From positions 124,001 through 188,000 of the forward strand of contig JAFKFL010000010.1 of NCBI GenBank assembly GCA_017308235.1: DNA of 64,000 nucleotides, in the 5' to 3' direction. Below are positions 52,708 through 63,116 of this stretch, piece after piece. This DNA is from Alphaproteobacteria bacterium (GTDB taxonomy: Bacteria; Pseudomonadota; Alphaproteobacteria; Reyranellales; Reyranellaceae). The translations under genes were made by a program, and so were the position numbers. Under the pieces are notes generated by a model. That model made no database searches, had not been told where the DNA came from, and saw only the letters and a program-made list of their open reading frames with translations. How positions within the stretch are numbered: position 1 is the first letter of the stretch; every line of letters begins with the position of its first letter.

Positions 52708-53919
52708 GGGGACAAAGCGGCGTCGCGATCGCCGACACGCGATCTTTTGGCGTCGCCGGACTTCCTGCGGCTGTGGCTGGTGGGCGCCTTTGCCAATGCC
52801 ATGCGCTGGCTGGAGCTTCTGGCGTCGGGCCTGTTCGCCTACGAGGCGACCGGCTCGGCCTTCGCCGTCACCGCAGTCATCGCCGTGCGCCAGCTGCCGC
52901 AGCTTTTCTTCGGCGCCTTCGTCGGTGCGGTCTCCGAAGCGGTCAATCGCAAACTGATCGTGCTGCTCTCGCTCATGGTACCCGCGTGCGTTTCGGCGAC
53001 GCTGGCGGCGCTCGCGGCCATGGATCATCTCGCGCTCTGGCACGTGGCACTCGGCAATCTCGTTTCCGGCGCGATGTGGTCGACGGAAATGTCGACCCGG
53101 CGGCGCATGGTGGGCGAAGTCGCCGGGCCCCAGCGCGTCGTGCCGGCCATCGCACTTGATTCCACCACCTCAGCGGCCACGCGCATGATCGGCCCATTGC
53201 TGGGTGGTGCTGCCTTCCAATGGCTGCACATGAGCGGCACCTACACGATGACCGCGCTGGTGCAGCTGCTGGGTGCGATCGCCATGGCAGGCCTCGCCCA
53301 CAAGCAAACCACGCGCCGCCTCGCACTTGGCAATATCCTGATCGATATCGCCGAGGGCTTCACTTTCGCGCGGACCAAGTCGGTGATCCTGCTGGTGTTC
53401 GCCATCACCATCGTCACCAATGCCTTCGCCTTTGCCTACTCCTCGCTGATCGCCCCCCTGGGCCTCGGCGAATTCGGCGTCTCGCCCAGCCTGGTGGGGC
53501 TGCTGGCGGCCGGCGAACCCATCGGCGCCCTGATCGGCGGCGCGATGATCGCCGCCGGTCTGGTGCGCATGGACCGCCGGATCGCCTTCGCCGGCGGCGC
53601 CGCTTTCTTCATGTGTGCCCTGATCGTGATGGCGCTTTCACCTTCCTACTGGCTCGCGCTGGCAGTCCTGATCGCAGGCGGCTTCGGCACGGCCGGATTC
53701 GGCAACATGCAGTCGACGCTGATGCTCACCGAGGCACCGGCCGAAATGCGCTCGCGCCTGATGGGCATCGTCACGGTCTGCATCGGTACCGGACCGCTCG
53801 GCGTCCTGACGATCGGCCTGCTCGCGGGCCCGCTCGGTCCACGCGGCGCCATCCTGGTAATGGCTGGCCTCGGTCTCGCGGCAACCATCGCGCTCTCCGT
53901 GGCGTTGCGTCGGCGCTGA
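52681..53919 (+). CDS. MFS transporter (MFS_3/enterobactin-exporter-like)
   Basis: A 412-residue major facilitator with about 12 hydrophobic segments; the N-terminal FLRLWLVGAFANAMRWLELLA and the middle NAFAFAYSSLIAPL resemble MFS_3 exporters. Substrate unknown. Two start codons are available owing to a 15-base tandem duplication. It diverges from the Bug receptor gene. Confidence 0.88.
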   Translation: MDSTPMDSTGDKAASRSPTRDLLASPDFLRLWLVGAFANAMRWLELLASGLFAYEATGSAFAVTAVIAVRQLPQLFFGAFVGAVSEAVNRKLIVLLSLMVPACVSATLAALAAMDHLALWHVALGNLVSGAMWSTEMSTRRRMVGEVAGPQRVVPAIALDSTTSAATRMIGPLLGGAAFQWLHMSGTYTMTALVQLLGAIAMAGLAHKQTTRRLALGNILIDIAEGFTFARTKSVILLVFAITIVTNAFAFAYSSLIAPLGLGEFGVSPSLVGLLAAGEPIGALIGGAMIAAGLVRMDRRIAFAGGAAFFMCALIVMALSPSYWLALAVLIAGGFGTAGFGNMQSTLMLTEAPAEMRSRLMGIVTVCIGTGPLGVLTIGLLAGPLGPRGAILVMAGLGLAATIALSVALRRR

Positions 53920-53955
53920 GGTAAGCTGGCTTCTCTGCAAAGCGAAAGGTACGTC

Positions 53956-54429
53956 ATGGCAAAGAACACGATCTGTCTCTGGTACGACAAGGATGCCGAG
54001 GCTGCTGCCCGCTTTTACGCCGAGACCTTTCCCGACAGTGCGGTGCATGCCGTCCATCGTGCCCCCAGCGACTACCCGTCGGGCAAGCAGGGCGACGTGT
54101 TGACGGTCGAATTCACGGTTGCCGGCGTCCCTTGTCTCGGCCTCAACGGCGGTCCGGTGTTCAAACACAACGAAGCCTTCTCGTTCCAGATCGCCACCGA
54201 CGACCAAGACGAGACCGACCGCTACTGGAACGCGATCGTCGGCAATGGCGGCCAGGAGAGTGCGTGCGGCTGGTGCAAGGACAAATGGGGCGTCTCCTGG
54301 CAAATCACGCCGCGCGTGCTGACCGAGGCGCTGGCGGTCGGCGGCGCTGAAGCGAAGCGCGCCTTTGGCGCAATGATGGACATGAAGAAGATCGACGTCG
54401 CCGCGATCCAGGCGGCACGTCGCGGCTAG
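53956..54429 (+). CDS. VOC family (PhnB-like) protein
   Basis: A 157-residue PhnB/3-demethylubiquinone methyltransferase-like glyoxalase-fold protein: ICLWYDKDAEAAARFYAETFPDS at the start, GLNGGPVFKHNEAFSFQI in the middle and CGWCKDKWGVSWQITPRVL, which is diagnostic. Function of the family is unproven. AAGG lies before the ATG. Ends four bases inside the convergent formamidase gene. Confidence 0.9.
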   Translation: MAKNTICLWYDKDAEAAARFYAETFPDSAVHAVHRAPSDYPSGKQGDVLTVEFTVAGVPCLGLNGGPVFKHNEAFSFQIATDDQDETDRYWNAIVGNGGQESACGWCKDKWGVSWQITPRVLTEALAVGGAEAKRAFGAMMDMKKIDVAAIQAARRG

Positions 54430-55367
54430 TCGAGCACAATCCTCGGGAAGTAGAACGACACCACCCAGTTCGGTACATCGACGATCGAGCTGATGCGCAG
54501 GTCGGCGCAGACACTGCAGAGCATGTAGGCGTCGATCGGCGAATAGCCGTGGCGCTTGCTCAGGAGCTCGACCATCTCCGACACCGCCATGCGCGCGCCG
54601 GCCATCAGGTCGGGGCCGATTCCGGTTGTGACCTCGTAGCCCTTCTTGTCGAAATGATCGGTGACCGGACCGCGCGTGACATAGCGCGGCGAGCGCAGGT
54701 TGGCGCCTTTCACGAGGTCGATTTTCAACGCCACATCGATCGGGCTTTCGATTGCTGTGCCGCAGACCTCGCCGTCGCCCTGAACGGCATGCGTGTCGCC
54801 CACGGAAAACAGGGCTCCGGCCACCTCGACAGGGAGATAAAGCTCCGCGCCCTCGCCGATGTCGCGCACGTCCATGTTGCCGCCAACGTTGCGCGGCGGA
54901 ATGATGCTGTGCAGCCCCGGCGCCGCCGGCGCGACGCCGATCGTTCCGGTCATAGGCCGCAGCGGCACTCGGCCCCCGGGGCCGTACATCGCGGGCGCAA
55001 GCCCCGGGTCGTAGTTCCAGTGATGCAGCCGTGCGTCCGGAAATTGGTCGGCCAGCAGGCCGAAGCCCGGAATGTTCCCGGTCCAGCCCCAGCCCGAGGG
55101 CTTGAACGACAGGACCGTGACCTTCAGCGCATCGCCCGGCTTGGCACCGTCGATGAAGATCGGCCCGGTGACCGGATTGACAAGCGCCAGATCGAGCTTG
55201 GCGAGATCGGCCGCCGTCGACGTCTTCGACAGCTGTCCCGACGACGCATCCTTGGTCTCGAACTGCACGGTCTCGCCCGGAGCGATGGTGAGGACTGGAC
55301 GGAACGCGTTGTTCCAGCCGTGATGGATGTGATTGCGATGGATCGTATGCTTGGCGTGATCGTGCAT
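54426..55367 (-). CDS. Acetamidase/formamidase family protein
   Basis: A 313-residue FmdA/AmdA-type amidohydrolase that releases ammonia from formamide or acetamide. HHGWNNAFRPVLTIAPGETVQFE, the GDTHAVQGDGEVCGTAIE metal-site block and a C-terminal DLRISSIVDVPNWVVSFYFP are typical. GAGGAG precedes the ATG. It follows the SDR gene by 13 bases. Confidence 0.92.
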   Translation of the reverse strand: MHDHAKHTIHRNHIHHGWNNAFRPVLTIAPGETVQFETKDASSGQLSKTSTAADLAKLDLALVNPVTGPIFIDGAKPGDALKVTVLSFKPSGWGWTGNIPGFGLLADQFPDARLHHWNYDPGLAPAMYGPGGRVPLRPMTGTIGVAPAAPGLHSIIPPRNVGGNMDVRDIGEGAELYLPVEVAGALFSVGDTHAVQGDGEVCGTAIESPIDVALKIDLVKGANLRSPRYVTRGPVTDHFDKKGYEVTTGIGPDLMAGARMAVSEMVELLSKRHGYSPIDAYMLCSVCADLRISSIVDVPNWVVSFYFPRIVLD

Positions 55368-55380
55368 GATGTCCGCTCCT

Positions 55381-56136
55381 CTAGACCGCGACCGTGAGGG
55401 CGCCGTCGATCACGAGGTTGGTGCCGGAGATGCGGCTGGCCAGCGGGCTCGAGATGAAGACGACGCCGTTTGCCACTTCCTGGGCGGTGCCGAACTTGCC
55501 GGTCGGATTGACCTTCAGCGTCGAGGCGAAGAGATCGGGCATGTTCTTTTCGATGTTCTGCCAGATGCCGCCGTCGAAATAGGTGTTGCCAGGCGACACG
55601 CAGTTCACCCGGATGCCCTTGCCGACGAGCTGGCGGCTCAGGCCCTTGGCGTAGTGGATCAGCGCCGCCTTCATCGCGCCGTAGGAACCCGCCGCGAAAT
55701 CGACCTCGAAGCCAGAAACGCTGGAGATCAGCACGATTGACGGGCTTTTCGATTTCTCGAGAAACGGCACGGCGGTGGCCACCGCATTGACGGTGTGCAT
55801 CATGTCGGTCTTGAAGGATTTCTCCCACGACTCATCGGTGTCGCCGACGGCGAGCGCGCTCACGTTGCAGACCAACGCGTCGATCCCGCCCAGCTCCTTG
55901 GCCGCGTCGGCGATCCATGTCTTTAGGGCAGCACCATCGGCGACGTCGAGCGCACGCCCGGAGGCTTTTACGCCCTTGCCCTTGAGGGCGGTGACGGCGG
56001 CCGTCACGTCCTTCTCGTTGCGCGCGCACAGCGCCACATCGGCACCTTCAGCAGCAAACCCATCGGCGATCGCGCGGCCGATCCCCTTGCTGCCGCCGGT
56101 GATAACGGCCTTCTTGCCCTTCAATCCAAGATCCAT
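55381..56136 (-). CDS. Short-chain dehydrogenase/reductase
   Basis: A 251-residue classical SDR: cofactor loop GGSKGIG at 14-20, NVSA in the NNAG position, catalytic Ser139 (ISSVSG), Tyr152 and Lys156 (YGAMK). The lack of an acidic residue and the presence of Arg39 after the second strand suggest NADPH. Probably co-transcribed with the amidase downstream; substrate unknown. Confidence 0.92.
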   Translation of the reverse strand: MDLGLKGKKAVITGGSKGIGRAIADGFAAEGADVALCARNEKDVTAAVTALKGKGVKASGRALDVADGAALKTWIADAAKELGGIDALVCNVSALAVGDTDESWEKSFKTDMMHTVNAVATAVPFLEKSKSPSIVLISSVSGFEVDFAAGSYGAMKAALIHYAKGLSRQLVGKGIRVNCVSPGNTYFDGGIWQNIEKNMPDLFASTLKVNPTGKFGTAQEVANGVVFISSPLASRISGTNLVIDGALTVAV

Positions 56137-56213
56137 GGCGGTTCCCCCTCTGATCGAGGCCGCAGCCTGCCACGATGACGATACGGCGGCCAGCCGCCCG
56201 CGACCGATGCCAG

Positions 56214-56241
56214 TAAAAACGGCGGCATCGCTGCCGCCGTT
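56214..56241 (-). terminator. Intrinsic terminator after asd
   Basis: A perfect 10-bp stem (56218-56227 with 56232-56241, AACGGCGGCA/TGCCGCCGTT), 4-base loop, and on the minus strand a T-rich tail continuing from the stem. It lies 28 bases past the asd stop codon. Confidence 0.85.
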
Positions 56242-56269
56242 GAAACCATCTTATGAAGTCCGAAGCGCG

Positions 56270-57289
56270 TTACGCCACTTCGACCGTAAGCTTCGCCAGC
56301 TCCTCGGCGATCTGCACGGCGTTCCAGGCCGCGCCTTTCAGGAGCTGGTCGCCTGCCACGAACAGCGCAAGGCCGTTCGGGTTGGTGAGGTCGCGGCGGA
56401 TGCGGCCGACGTGCACGTCGAGATCGCCGCTGGCCTCCAGCGGCATCGGGAAGTGGTTGGCGGCCGGATCGTCGACGATCTTGATGCCGGGTGACCGGCG
56501 CAGGATCTCCCGTGCTTCCTCGGGCGACATCGGCGCTTCGAGCTCGAGCGCGACCGCCTCCGAATGCGCGCGCAGCACCGGCACGCGAATGCAGGTCGGC
56601 AGGACCGGGAGATCGGGCGCATGGAACATCTTGCGCATCTCCTCGATCACCTTGTTCTCTTCCTCGTTGTAGCCGTTCTCGGCCACCTTGGTGTTGTGCG
56701 AAAAGAGATTGAAGGCAATCTGGTGGGGGAACACCGTGTGGGTGACCTCCTTGCCCTCGGCGTACTGATGCACCTGATCCTCGAGCTCGCGCATCGCCGC
56801 CGCACCTGCGCCTGAGGCGGACTGATAGGTCGAGACGACGATCTTGCGAATGCCGACCGCTTGATGGATGGGCCATACCGCCGTGGCGAGAATCGCCGCG
56901 GTGCAGTTCGGGTTGGCGATCACCCCGTTATGACGCTTGAGGTCGCGCGCATTCACCTCCGGCACCACCAGCGGCGTGTTGGGGTCCATGCGGAACGCCG
57001 ACGAGTTGTCGACCACGACAGCGCCCGCGGCTTTGGCAGCCGGCACGAACTCACGGCTGCGCGTGGCGCCTGCCGAGAAGAAGGCGATGTCGATCCCCTT
57101 GAAGGCGTCGCGCTCCAAGAGCTCGACTTTCACGGGTTTGCCTTTGAAGTCCAAGGTTTTGCCGACCGAGCGCTCCGAAGCGAGAAGCTTCAGTTTACCG
57201 ACCGGAAAGCTCCGGCGTTCGAGCACGCGCAGGATCTCGACCCCGACGGCTCCGGTAGCACCCACGATGGCAATATTTTTGGCCCTCAT
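56270..57289 (-). CDS. asd: Aspartate-semialdehyde dehydrogenase
   Basis: Makes aspartate semialdehyde, the branch point to lysine/diaminopimelate, threonine and homoserine, and so feeds metX. The 339-residue protein has the NADP loop VGATGAVG (9-16), nucleophile Cys129 (NPNCTAA) and general base His242 (LRAHSEA). I start at the ATG at 57289; an in-frame TTG at 57310 is possible but not needed. Confidence 0.95.
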   Translation of the reverse strand: MRAKNIAIVGATGAVGVEILRVLERRSFPVGKLKLLASERSVGKTLDFKGKPVKVELLERDAFKGIDIAFFSAGATRSREFVPAAKAAGAVVVDNSSAFRMDPNTPLVVPEVNARDLKRHNGVIANPNCTAAILATAVWPIHQAVGIRKIVVSTYQSASGAGAAAMRELEDQVHQYAEGKEVTHTVFPHQIAFNLFSHNTKVAENGYNEEENKVIEEMRKMFHAPDLPVLPTCIRVPVLRAHSEAVALELEAPMSPEEAREILRRSPGIKIVDDPAANHFPMPLEASGDLDVHVGRIRRDLTNPNGLALFVAGDQLLKGAAWNAVQIAEELAKLTVEVA

Positions 57290-57411
57290 GACCCTGACTT
57301 TCCTCTGCAATAAGGCTGGTCGTTATTTTATCCGGCCCTATGATAACCGCCAACAAGAACGGGCCTAATGGCCCGCAATAGACGGCCTAGGGAGGCTGCG
57401 CTGGAGGCGAG

Positions 57412-58368
57412 ATGTATAGCTACATCGCCCGCAGACTGGCATTCGGCGCGCTGACAGTGGTCGGCGTGTCGATCACGGTTTTCGTCATCATGCGTATTCT
57501 GCCCGGTGACCCGTTGGTTGCGATCTTCGGACCGGAGGGCTTCACCAAGCTCACGGACAAGGAGCGCGCCGGCTATATGGCCCAGCTCGGGCTGAACGAT
57601 CCATTGTGGCTGCAATATCTTTCCTGGGTGAAGAGCATCGCGCAGGGAGAATTTGGTCACTCCTTTTTCCGCTCTGAAAGCGTAGCCGACATGATCCTGC
57701 GGCGCGGTCCCTTAACGGCCGAGATCGCCTTGCTTTCGGTTGTTCTGTCTTGGCTGGTCGGCATTCCCGTGGCGATCGTGAGCGCGCTTCGACCCAACAG
57801 TATTGCCGATAGCGCGGCACGCTTTCTCAGCATCCTGTTCCTGGCGGTGCCAGGTTTCTGGGTCGGCATGCTGATCGTGTTGGCGCTGCTGTTCTGGTTC
57901 GGCTATCGCGCACCGCTGGCGGGTGCCTCTCTATTCTCTGATCCCTTCGCCAACCTGCAGCTCGTCGTCGGTCCGGCCATCGTTCTTGGATTGGGCCAGG
58001 CGGCCTACATTGCGCGGATGGGGCGGTCCAGCCTCCTGGAAGTGATCCGTGAAGATTACGTGCGCACGGCCCGCGCCAAAGGCTTGAACGGGCGGCTGGT
58101 GATCTCGCTCCATGCGTTGCCCAACGCGCTTCTGCCGGTCATCACCCTATCGGGCGTGCTACTCGGTCTGGTGCTGGCGGGATCGGTGCCCGTCGAACGC
58201 GCCTTCGGTACACCTGGGCTGGGTTTTGCGATGTTCACGGCGGTGAGCGAGCGAGACGTCTTCGTTATGCAGAACCTGGTGTTTCTTTATGCCGCCGTGT
58301 TCGTCCTGCTGAATATCCTGGTCGATGTGACCATCGCCGTCCTCGACCCCAGGATCCGGCTGCAATGA
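57412..58368 (+). CDS. Peptide-type ABC transporter permease, DppB-like
   Basis: A 318-residue inner-membrane permease of the peptide/nickel/opine class with six helices, the TM1 signature ITVFVIMRILPGDP and the EAA loop (EVIREDYVRTARAKGLNGRLV). GGAGG precedes the ATG. It forms the membrane pore with the next gene; ATPases and the solute receptor lie at 59272-63106. Confidence 0.93.
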   Translation: MYSYIARRLAFGALTVVGVSITVFVIMRILPGDPLVAIFGPEGFTKLTDKERAGYMAQLGLNDPLWLQYLSWVKSIAQGEFGHSFFRSESVADMILRRGPLTAEIALLSVVLSWLVGIPVAIVSALRPNSIADSAARFLSILFLAVPGFWVGMLIVLALLFWFGYRAPLAGASLFSDPFANLQLVVGPAIVLGLGQAAYIARMGRSSLLEVIREDYVRTARAKGLNGRLVISLHALPNALLPVITLSGVLLGLVLAGSVPVERAFGTPGLGFAMFTAVSERDVFVMQNLVFLYAAVFVLLNILVDVTIAVLDPRIRLQ

Positions 58369-58378
58369 GTATGCGCTC

Positions 58379-59275
58379 ATGACGACAACCGTCTCCCAGC
58401 CGCTGTCCGTTGCGCCCAGCCGCCTGCGCGCTGTCCTCCGTGGCCTCGGCAGGTTCATCCGTCGCGCACCGTTCTCGGCCTTCTGGGGGATCGTCGCAGC
58501 CGTGATCGTCGCCATGGCGATCGCCGCGCCAGCCATCGCGCCCTATCCGCCCTTGAAGTCGGACTTCCGGGCCATGCAGAAGCCACCCGACGCAAAGCAC
58601 TGGTTCGGCACCGATCAGATCGGTCGCGACACTTTGAGCCGTGTGATCTACGGCAGCCGCGCTTCACTCACGGTGGCCCTGGGCGCGGTCCTGTGCGGCA
58701 CCACTCTCGGCGCGCTTTGGGGGCTGGCATGCGGCTATTTCGGCGGCCGTTTCGACATGGCAAGCCAGCGTCTCATCGAGTTCCTGCAATCCTTCCCCGA
58801 CCTCATACTGGCCATGGCCATCGCCATGGCGCTGGGCGGCGGCATGGCGACGGTCATCGTCGCCATTGCCATCACGCGCATCCCGTTCGGTGGCCGGGTG
58901 ATCCGAGCGGTCGTGCTGTCGCTTAAAGAAATGCAGTATGTCGAGGCGGCGCGCGGCATCGGAGCCTCGCACCGGCGCCTGATGTTCCGCCACATCCTGC
59001 CGCAATGCGTAGCACCGTACCTCATTCTTGCAACGACGCATCTCGGTGTTGCGATCGTGATCGAGGCGTCGCTGGGCTTCCTCGGCGTTGGCATTCCGCC
59101 GCCGACGCCGACCTGGGGAAACATGCTCGCAGATTCGCTCAACGCCGGGCTGGTGCCGCCGTGGTGGCTGGTCCTCTTTCCCGGCGTCGCCATCACGTTG
59201 ACGGTGCTCGCGTTCAACCTGCTGGGCGACGGCGTCCGCGACATGCTCGACCCTCGCCTGCGCGGGTCAGTTTAG
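58379..59275 (+). CDS. Peptide-type ABC transporter permease, DppC-like
   Basis: A 298-residue permease partner: OppC_N segment with FGTDQIGRDTLSRVIYGSR, EAA loop (EAARGIGASHRRLMFRHILP) and the C-terminal TWGNMLADSLN. A 6-codon mini-frame (58365-58382) bridges the dppB stop and this start through two ATGA overlaps, so translation is probably coupled. Overlaps the convergent ATPase gene by four bases. Confidence 0.93.
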   Translation: MTTTVSQPLSVAPSRLRAVLRGLGRFIRRAPFSAFWGIVAAVIVAMAIAAPAIAPYPPLKSDFRAMQKPPDAKHWFGTDQIGRDTLSRVIYGSRASLTVALGAVLCGTTLGALWGLACGYFGGRFDMASQRLIEFLQSFPDLILAMAIAMALGGGMATVIVAIAITRIPFGGRVIRAVVLSLKEMQYVEAARGIGASHRRLMFRHILPQCVAPYLILATTHLGVAIVIEASLGFLGVGIPPPTPTWGNMLADSLNAGLVPPWWLVLFPGVAITLTVLAFNLLGDGVRDMLDPRLRGSV

Positions 59276-60272
59276 GAAGGCCCCAAGGGAAATTTGACGC
59301 CCTGATCGTGCAGGTGGCACGAAGCCCAGTGGGCCGGCGTCACCTCGCGAAGGGTCGGTACTTCTTGCCGGCAGCGCGGCATGGCGTAGGGGCAGCGCGT
59401 ATGGAAGTGGCAGCCTGACGGAGGGTTGATCGGGCTCGGCACGTCACCTTTCAGGATCACACGCTTGCGGTTGCGAGCGCTCCTCTTGGGAATCGGCACC
59501 GCGGACAGCAACGCCTCGGTGTAGGGATGCAAGGGCATCTCGAACAGGCTTCGCTTGTCGGTCATCTCGACAATGCGGCCGAGATACATCACGGCTACGC
59601 GGTGGCTGATATGCTCGACCACGGCGAGATCATGCGCGACGAACAGGTAGGAGAGCTTGTATTCGTCCTGCAGATCCATCAGCAGGTTGATGATCTGCGC
59701 CTGGATCGAGACGTCGAGCGCCGACACCGGTTCGTCACCAACGATGAGTTCGGGATTGAGCGCCAGGGCGCGGGCGATGCCAATCCGCTGACGTTGACCA
59801 CCAGAGAACTCGTGCGGATAAGCGTTGACCGCCTCGGGCCTAAGCCCCACCCGTTCAAACAACGCGGCGACGCGTTTCCGGCATTCCTCCTGCGTGCCGA
59901 TCTGGTGAACGATCAGCGGCTCGCCCACGATCTCGCCCGCCGTCATGCGCGGGTTCAGCGAAGCATAGGGATCCTGGTAGATCATCTGCATGCGCCGGCG
60001 GTAAGGCAGCAGGCTCTCACCGGCGAGACGCGTGATGTCCTCGCCGGTCACGCGGATCGTGCCGTCGGTCGGCTCCAGGAGCTTGAGCAACGTGCGGCCG
60101 ACCGTCGATTTGCCACAACCGCTTTCGCCGACCAGCCCCAATGTCTCACCGCGACCGATCCTGAACGACACACCGTCGACTGCGTGGACGTAACCCGAGA
60201 CCTTGGAAAATACGCCCTTGTAGATTGGGAAGTGCTTCTTCAGCCCTTCGACCTCGAGCAGCGGCGCGGCCG

Positions 60273-60276
<4 letters not shown>
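59272..60276 (-). CDS. Peptide-type ABC transporter ATP-binding protein, OppF/DppF-like
   Basis: A 334-residue ABC ATPase: Walker [10 protein letters not shown] from residue 50, signature [16 protein letters not shown], Walker [13 protein letters not shown], and the C-terminal oligopeptide-transporter extension with [14 protein letters not shown]. The ATG at 60276 overlaps the stop of the OppD-like gene (ATGA), so both are co-translated. It would energise the DppBC-like permeases. Confidence 0.94.
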
Positions 60277-61310
<1,034 letters not shown>

Positions 61311-61417
61311 GCGAGACTCCCGTAAATTTGCCGTGTTAGCTTTTGGTCCATGATGATGGACAAGCCATCACAGCACATTGTGCTCGGTCTTCAAAAGACC
61401 AAATGGGAGGCAGCGCC

Positions 61418-63106
61418 ATGGACAACCGTGAGGAGCGTTCGCACGTAAATCGTCGTAAGTTCGTAAAAGGAGCCGCCGCGGCAGGCGCAACCGTATTCGG
61501 GATGCCGTGGCATGCCCGTGCCGACAACGTGCCCAACGAGTTTGACGGCTCGAAATTCCAGCTCAAGGCACCGGAGCCCAATCCCAAGGCGGGCGGCGTC
61601 CTTCGCTACGCGATCACCTCCAGGCCGCCGCACTTCGACTTCCACCAATCGGGTACGATCAACAGCCTGGGCTGCCAGGGCTGCATGTTCGACAATCTGG
61701 TGCGGCGCGATCCGCGCGACAGCGGCAAGACGATCATCCCCGACCTGGCGCATAGCTGGGAGGTCGCTCAGGACGCCAAGACCTACACCTTCCACCTGCG
61801 CAAGGAGGTGATGTTCCATGACGGGGCGGAGTTCACGTCGGAGGACGTGAAGGCAACCTACGATCGCATCGTCAAGCCGCCGGCCGGAGTCAGCATCCCG
61901 CGCAGCACCCTTTTCACCGCGGTGAGCGAGATCCAGGCGCGCGACAAGTACACGATCGAGTTCAAGCTCTCCGAACCGCGGCCAGCCAGTTTCATGATGG
62001 CGGCCTTCGCCAGCGGCTGGAACGGCATCGTCCGCAAGAAGACGTTGGAGGACAACCAGTACAACTTGCGTCGTGTCGTCGACATTCCCGGAACCGGGCC
62101 GTTCAAGAGCAAGCGTCGTGTCGAGAACGAAGTCTGGGTTATGGAGAAGAACAAGGACTACTGGAACAAGGGCCTGCCCTATCTCGACGGCATAGAGTTC
62201 TATCACGCTCTGCCGTTTTCGCCCGAGCTCGGCTCGGCGATCCTGTCCAATCGCGTCGACTACGCTCGCATCGTCGATCCCGTCACGGCGCGCAAGGCCA
62301 AGGACACGCCCGGCATGTCGTCGACCAACTTCTACCAGAGCGTCATCCAAGGCACTTGGATGAACGACAAGAAGAAGCCCTTCGACGATCCGCGGGTGCG
62401 CCGCGCGATCCATCTCTGCCTTGACCGGCCGGTATTGGTCGACGTCGTCAAGGACGTGGCGCCGATGATGATGGGGGGATTTATCTACCCCTTCTCCGAC
62501 TTTGCGACGCCAAAGGATCAGCTCGCCAAGCGCCTGGGCTATCAGTCCGACACGACTGCCGCGGTCAAGGAAGCCAAGGCTCTGATGGCCGCCGCCGGCT
62601 ACGCCAACGGTTACAAGGGCACATTGGACTATCTCGTCCGCGAGGTGGCGAGCTTCAAGCTGTGGTCGCAGGCCATCCAGGCAATGTTGCAACAGGCCCT
62701 TGGCCTGGACATCAAACTGCGGACGGTCGTCGAGTCCGTGTGGTTCGACGACATCAAGTCAGGCAACTACGATCTGGCTATCGGTGCGATCGTGTCGACG
62801 CTGCTCGACCCGTCGGATTACTTCAACGCCTGGTACAAAAAGGACGGGCCGCAGAACTACGGCTTCTGGAACAACGATGGCTTCAATGCGCTGCTGCCAG
62901 GTATTGATACCGAAGTCGACACGGCCAAGCGGCTTGCCCTGATCCGCAAGGCCGAAGATATCTGCGAACAGGATCCTCCCGTGCTGCCGGTCTCGTGGGA
63001 GAAGATAAACGACGTCTGGTTCAACTACGTGAAGGGTCACAATCCCTACGAATACTTCGGCATCTATGATTGCGTCCGCTTCGACACCTTCTGGCTGGAC
63101 AAATAG
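61418..63106 (+). CDS. Periplasmic solute-binding protein of peptide ABC importer (family 5)
   Basis: A 562-residue SBP_bac_5 protein with a twin-arginine-type leader (NRRKFVKGAAAAGAT, cleavage near ARA), so it may be exported folded. DLAHSWEVAQDAKTYTFHLRKEVMFHDG and EDVKATYDRI are typical family blocks. It captures a peptide, opine or similar solute for the DppBC/OppDF-like machinery next door. ATG at 61418 with GGGAGG seven bases upstream. Confidence 0.93.
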   Translation: MDNREERSHVNRRKFVKGAAAAGATVFGMPWHARADNVPNEFDGSKFQLKAPEPNPKAGGVLRYAITSRPPHFDFHQSGTINSLGCQGCMFDNLVRRDPRDSGKTIIPDLAHSWEVAQDAKTYTFHLRKEVMFHDGAEFTSEDVKATYDRIVKPPAGVSIPRSTLFTAVSEIQARDKYTIEFKLSEPRPASFMMAAFASGWNGIVRKKTLEDNQYNLRRVVDIPGTGPFKSKRRVENEVWVMEKNKDYWNKGLPYLDGIEFYHALPFSPELGSAILSNRVDYARIVDPVTARKAKDTPGMSSTNFYQSVIQGTWMNDKKKPFDDPRVRRAIHLCLDRPVLVDVVKDVAPMMMGGFIYPFSDFATPKDQLAKRLGYQSDTTAAVKEAKALMAAAGYANGYKGTLDYLVREVASFKLWSQAIQAMLQQALGLDIKLRTVVESVWFDDIKSGNYDLAIGAIVSTLLDPSDYFNAWYKKDGPQNYGFWNNDGFNALLPGIDTEVDTAKRLALIRKAEDICEQDPPVLPVSWEKINDVWFNYVKGHNPYEYFGIYDCVRFDTFWLDK

Positions 63107-63116
63107 CCGGAAGGCG

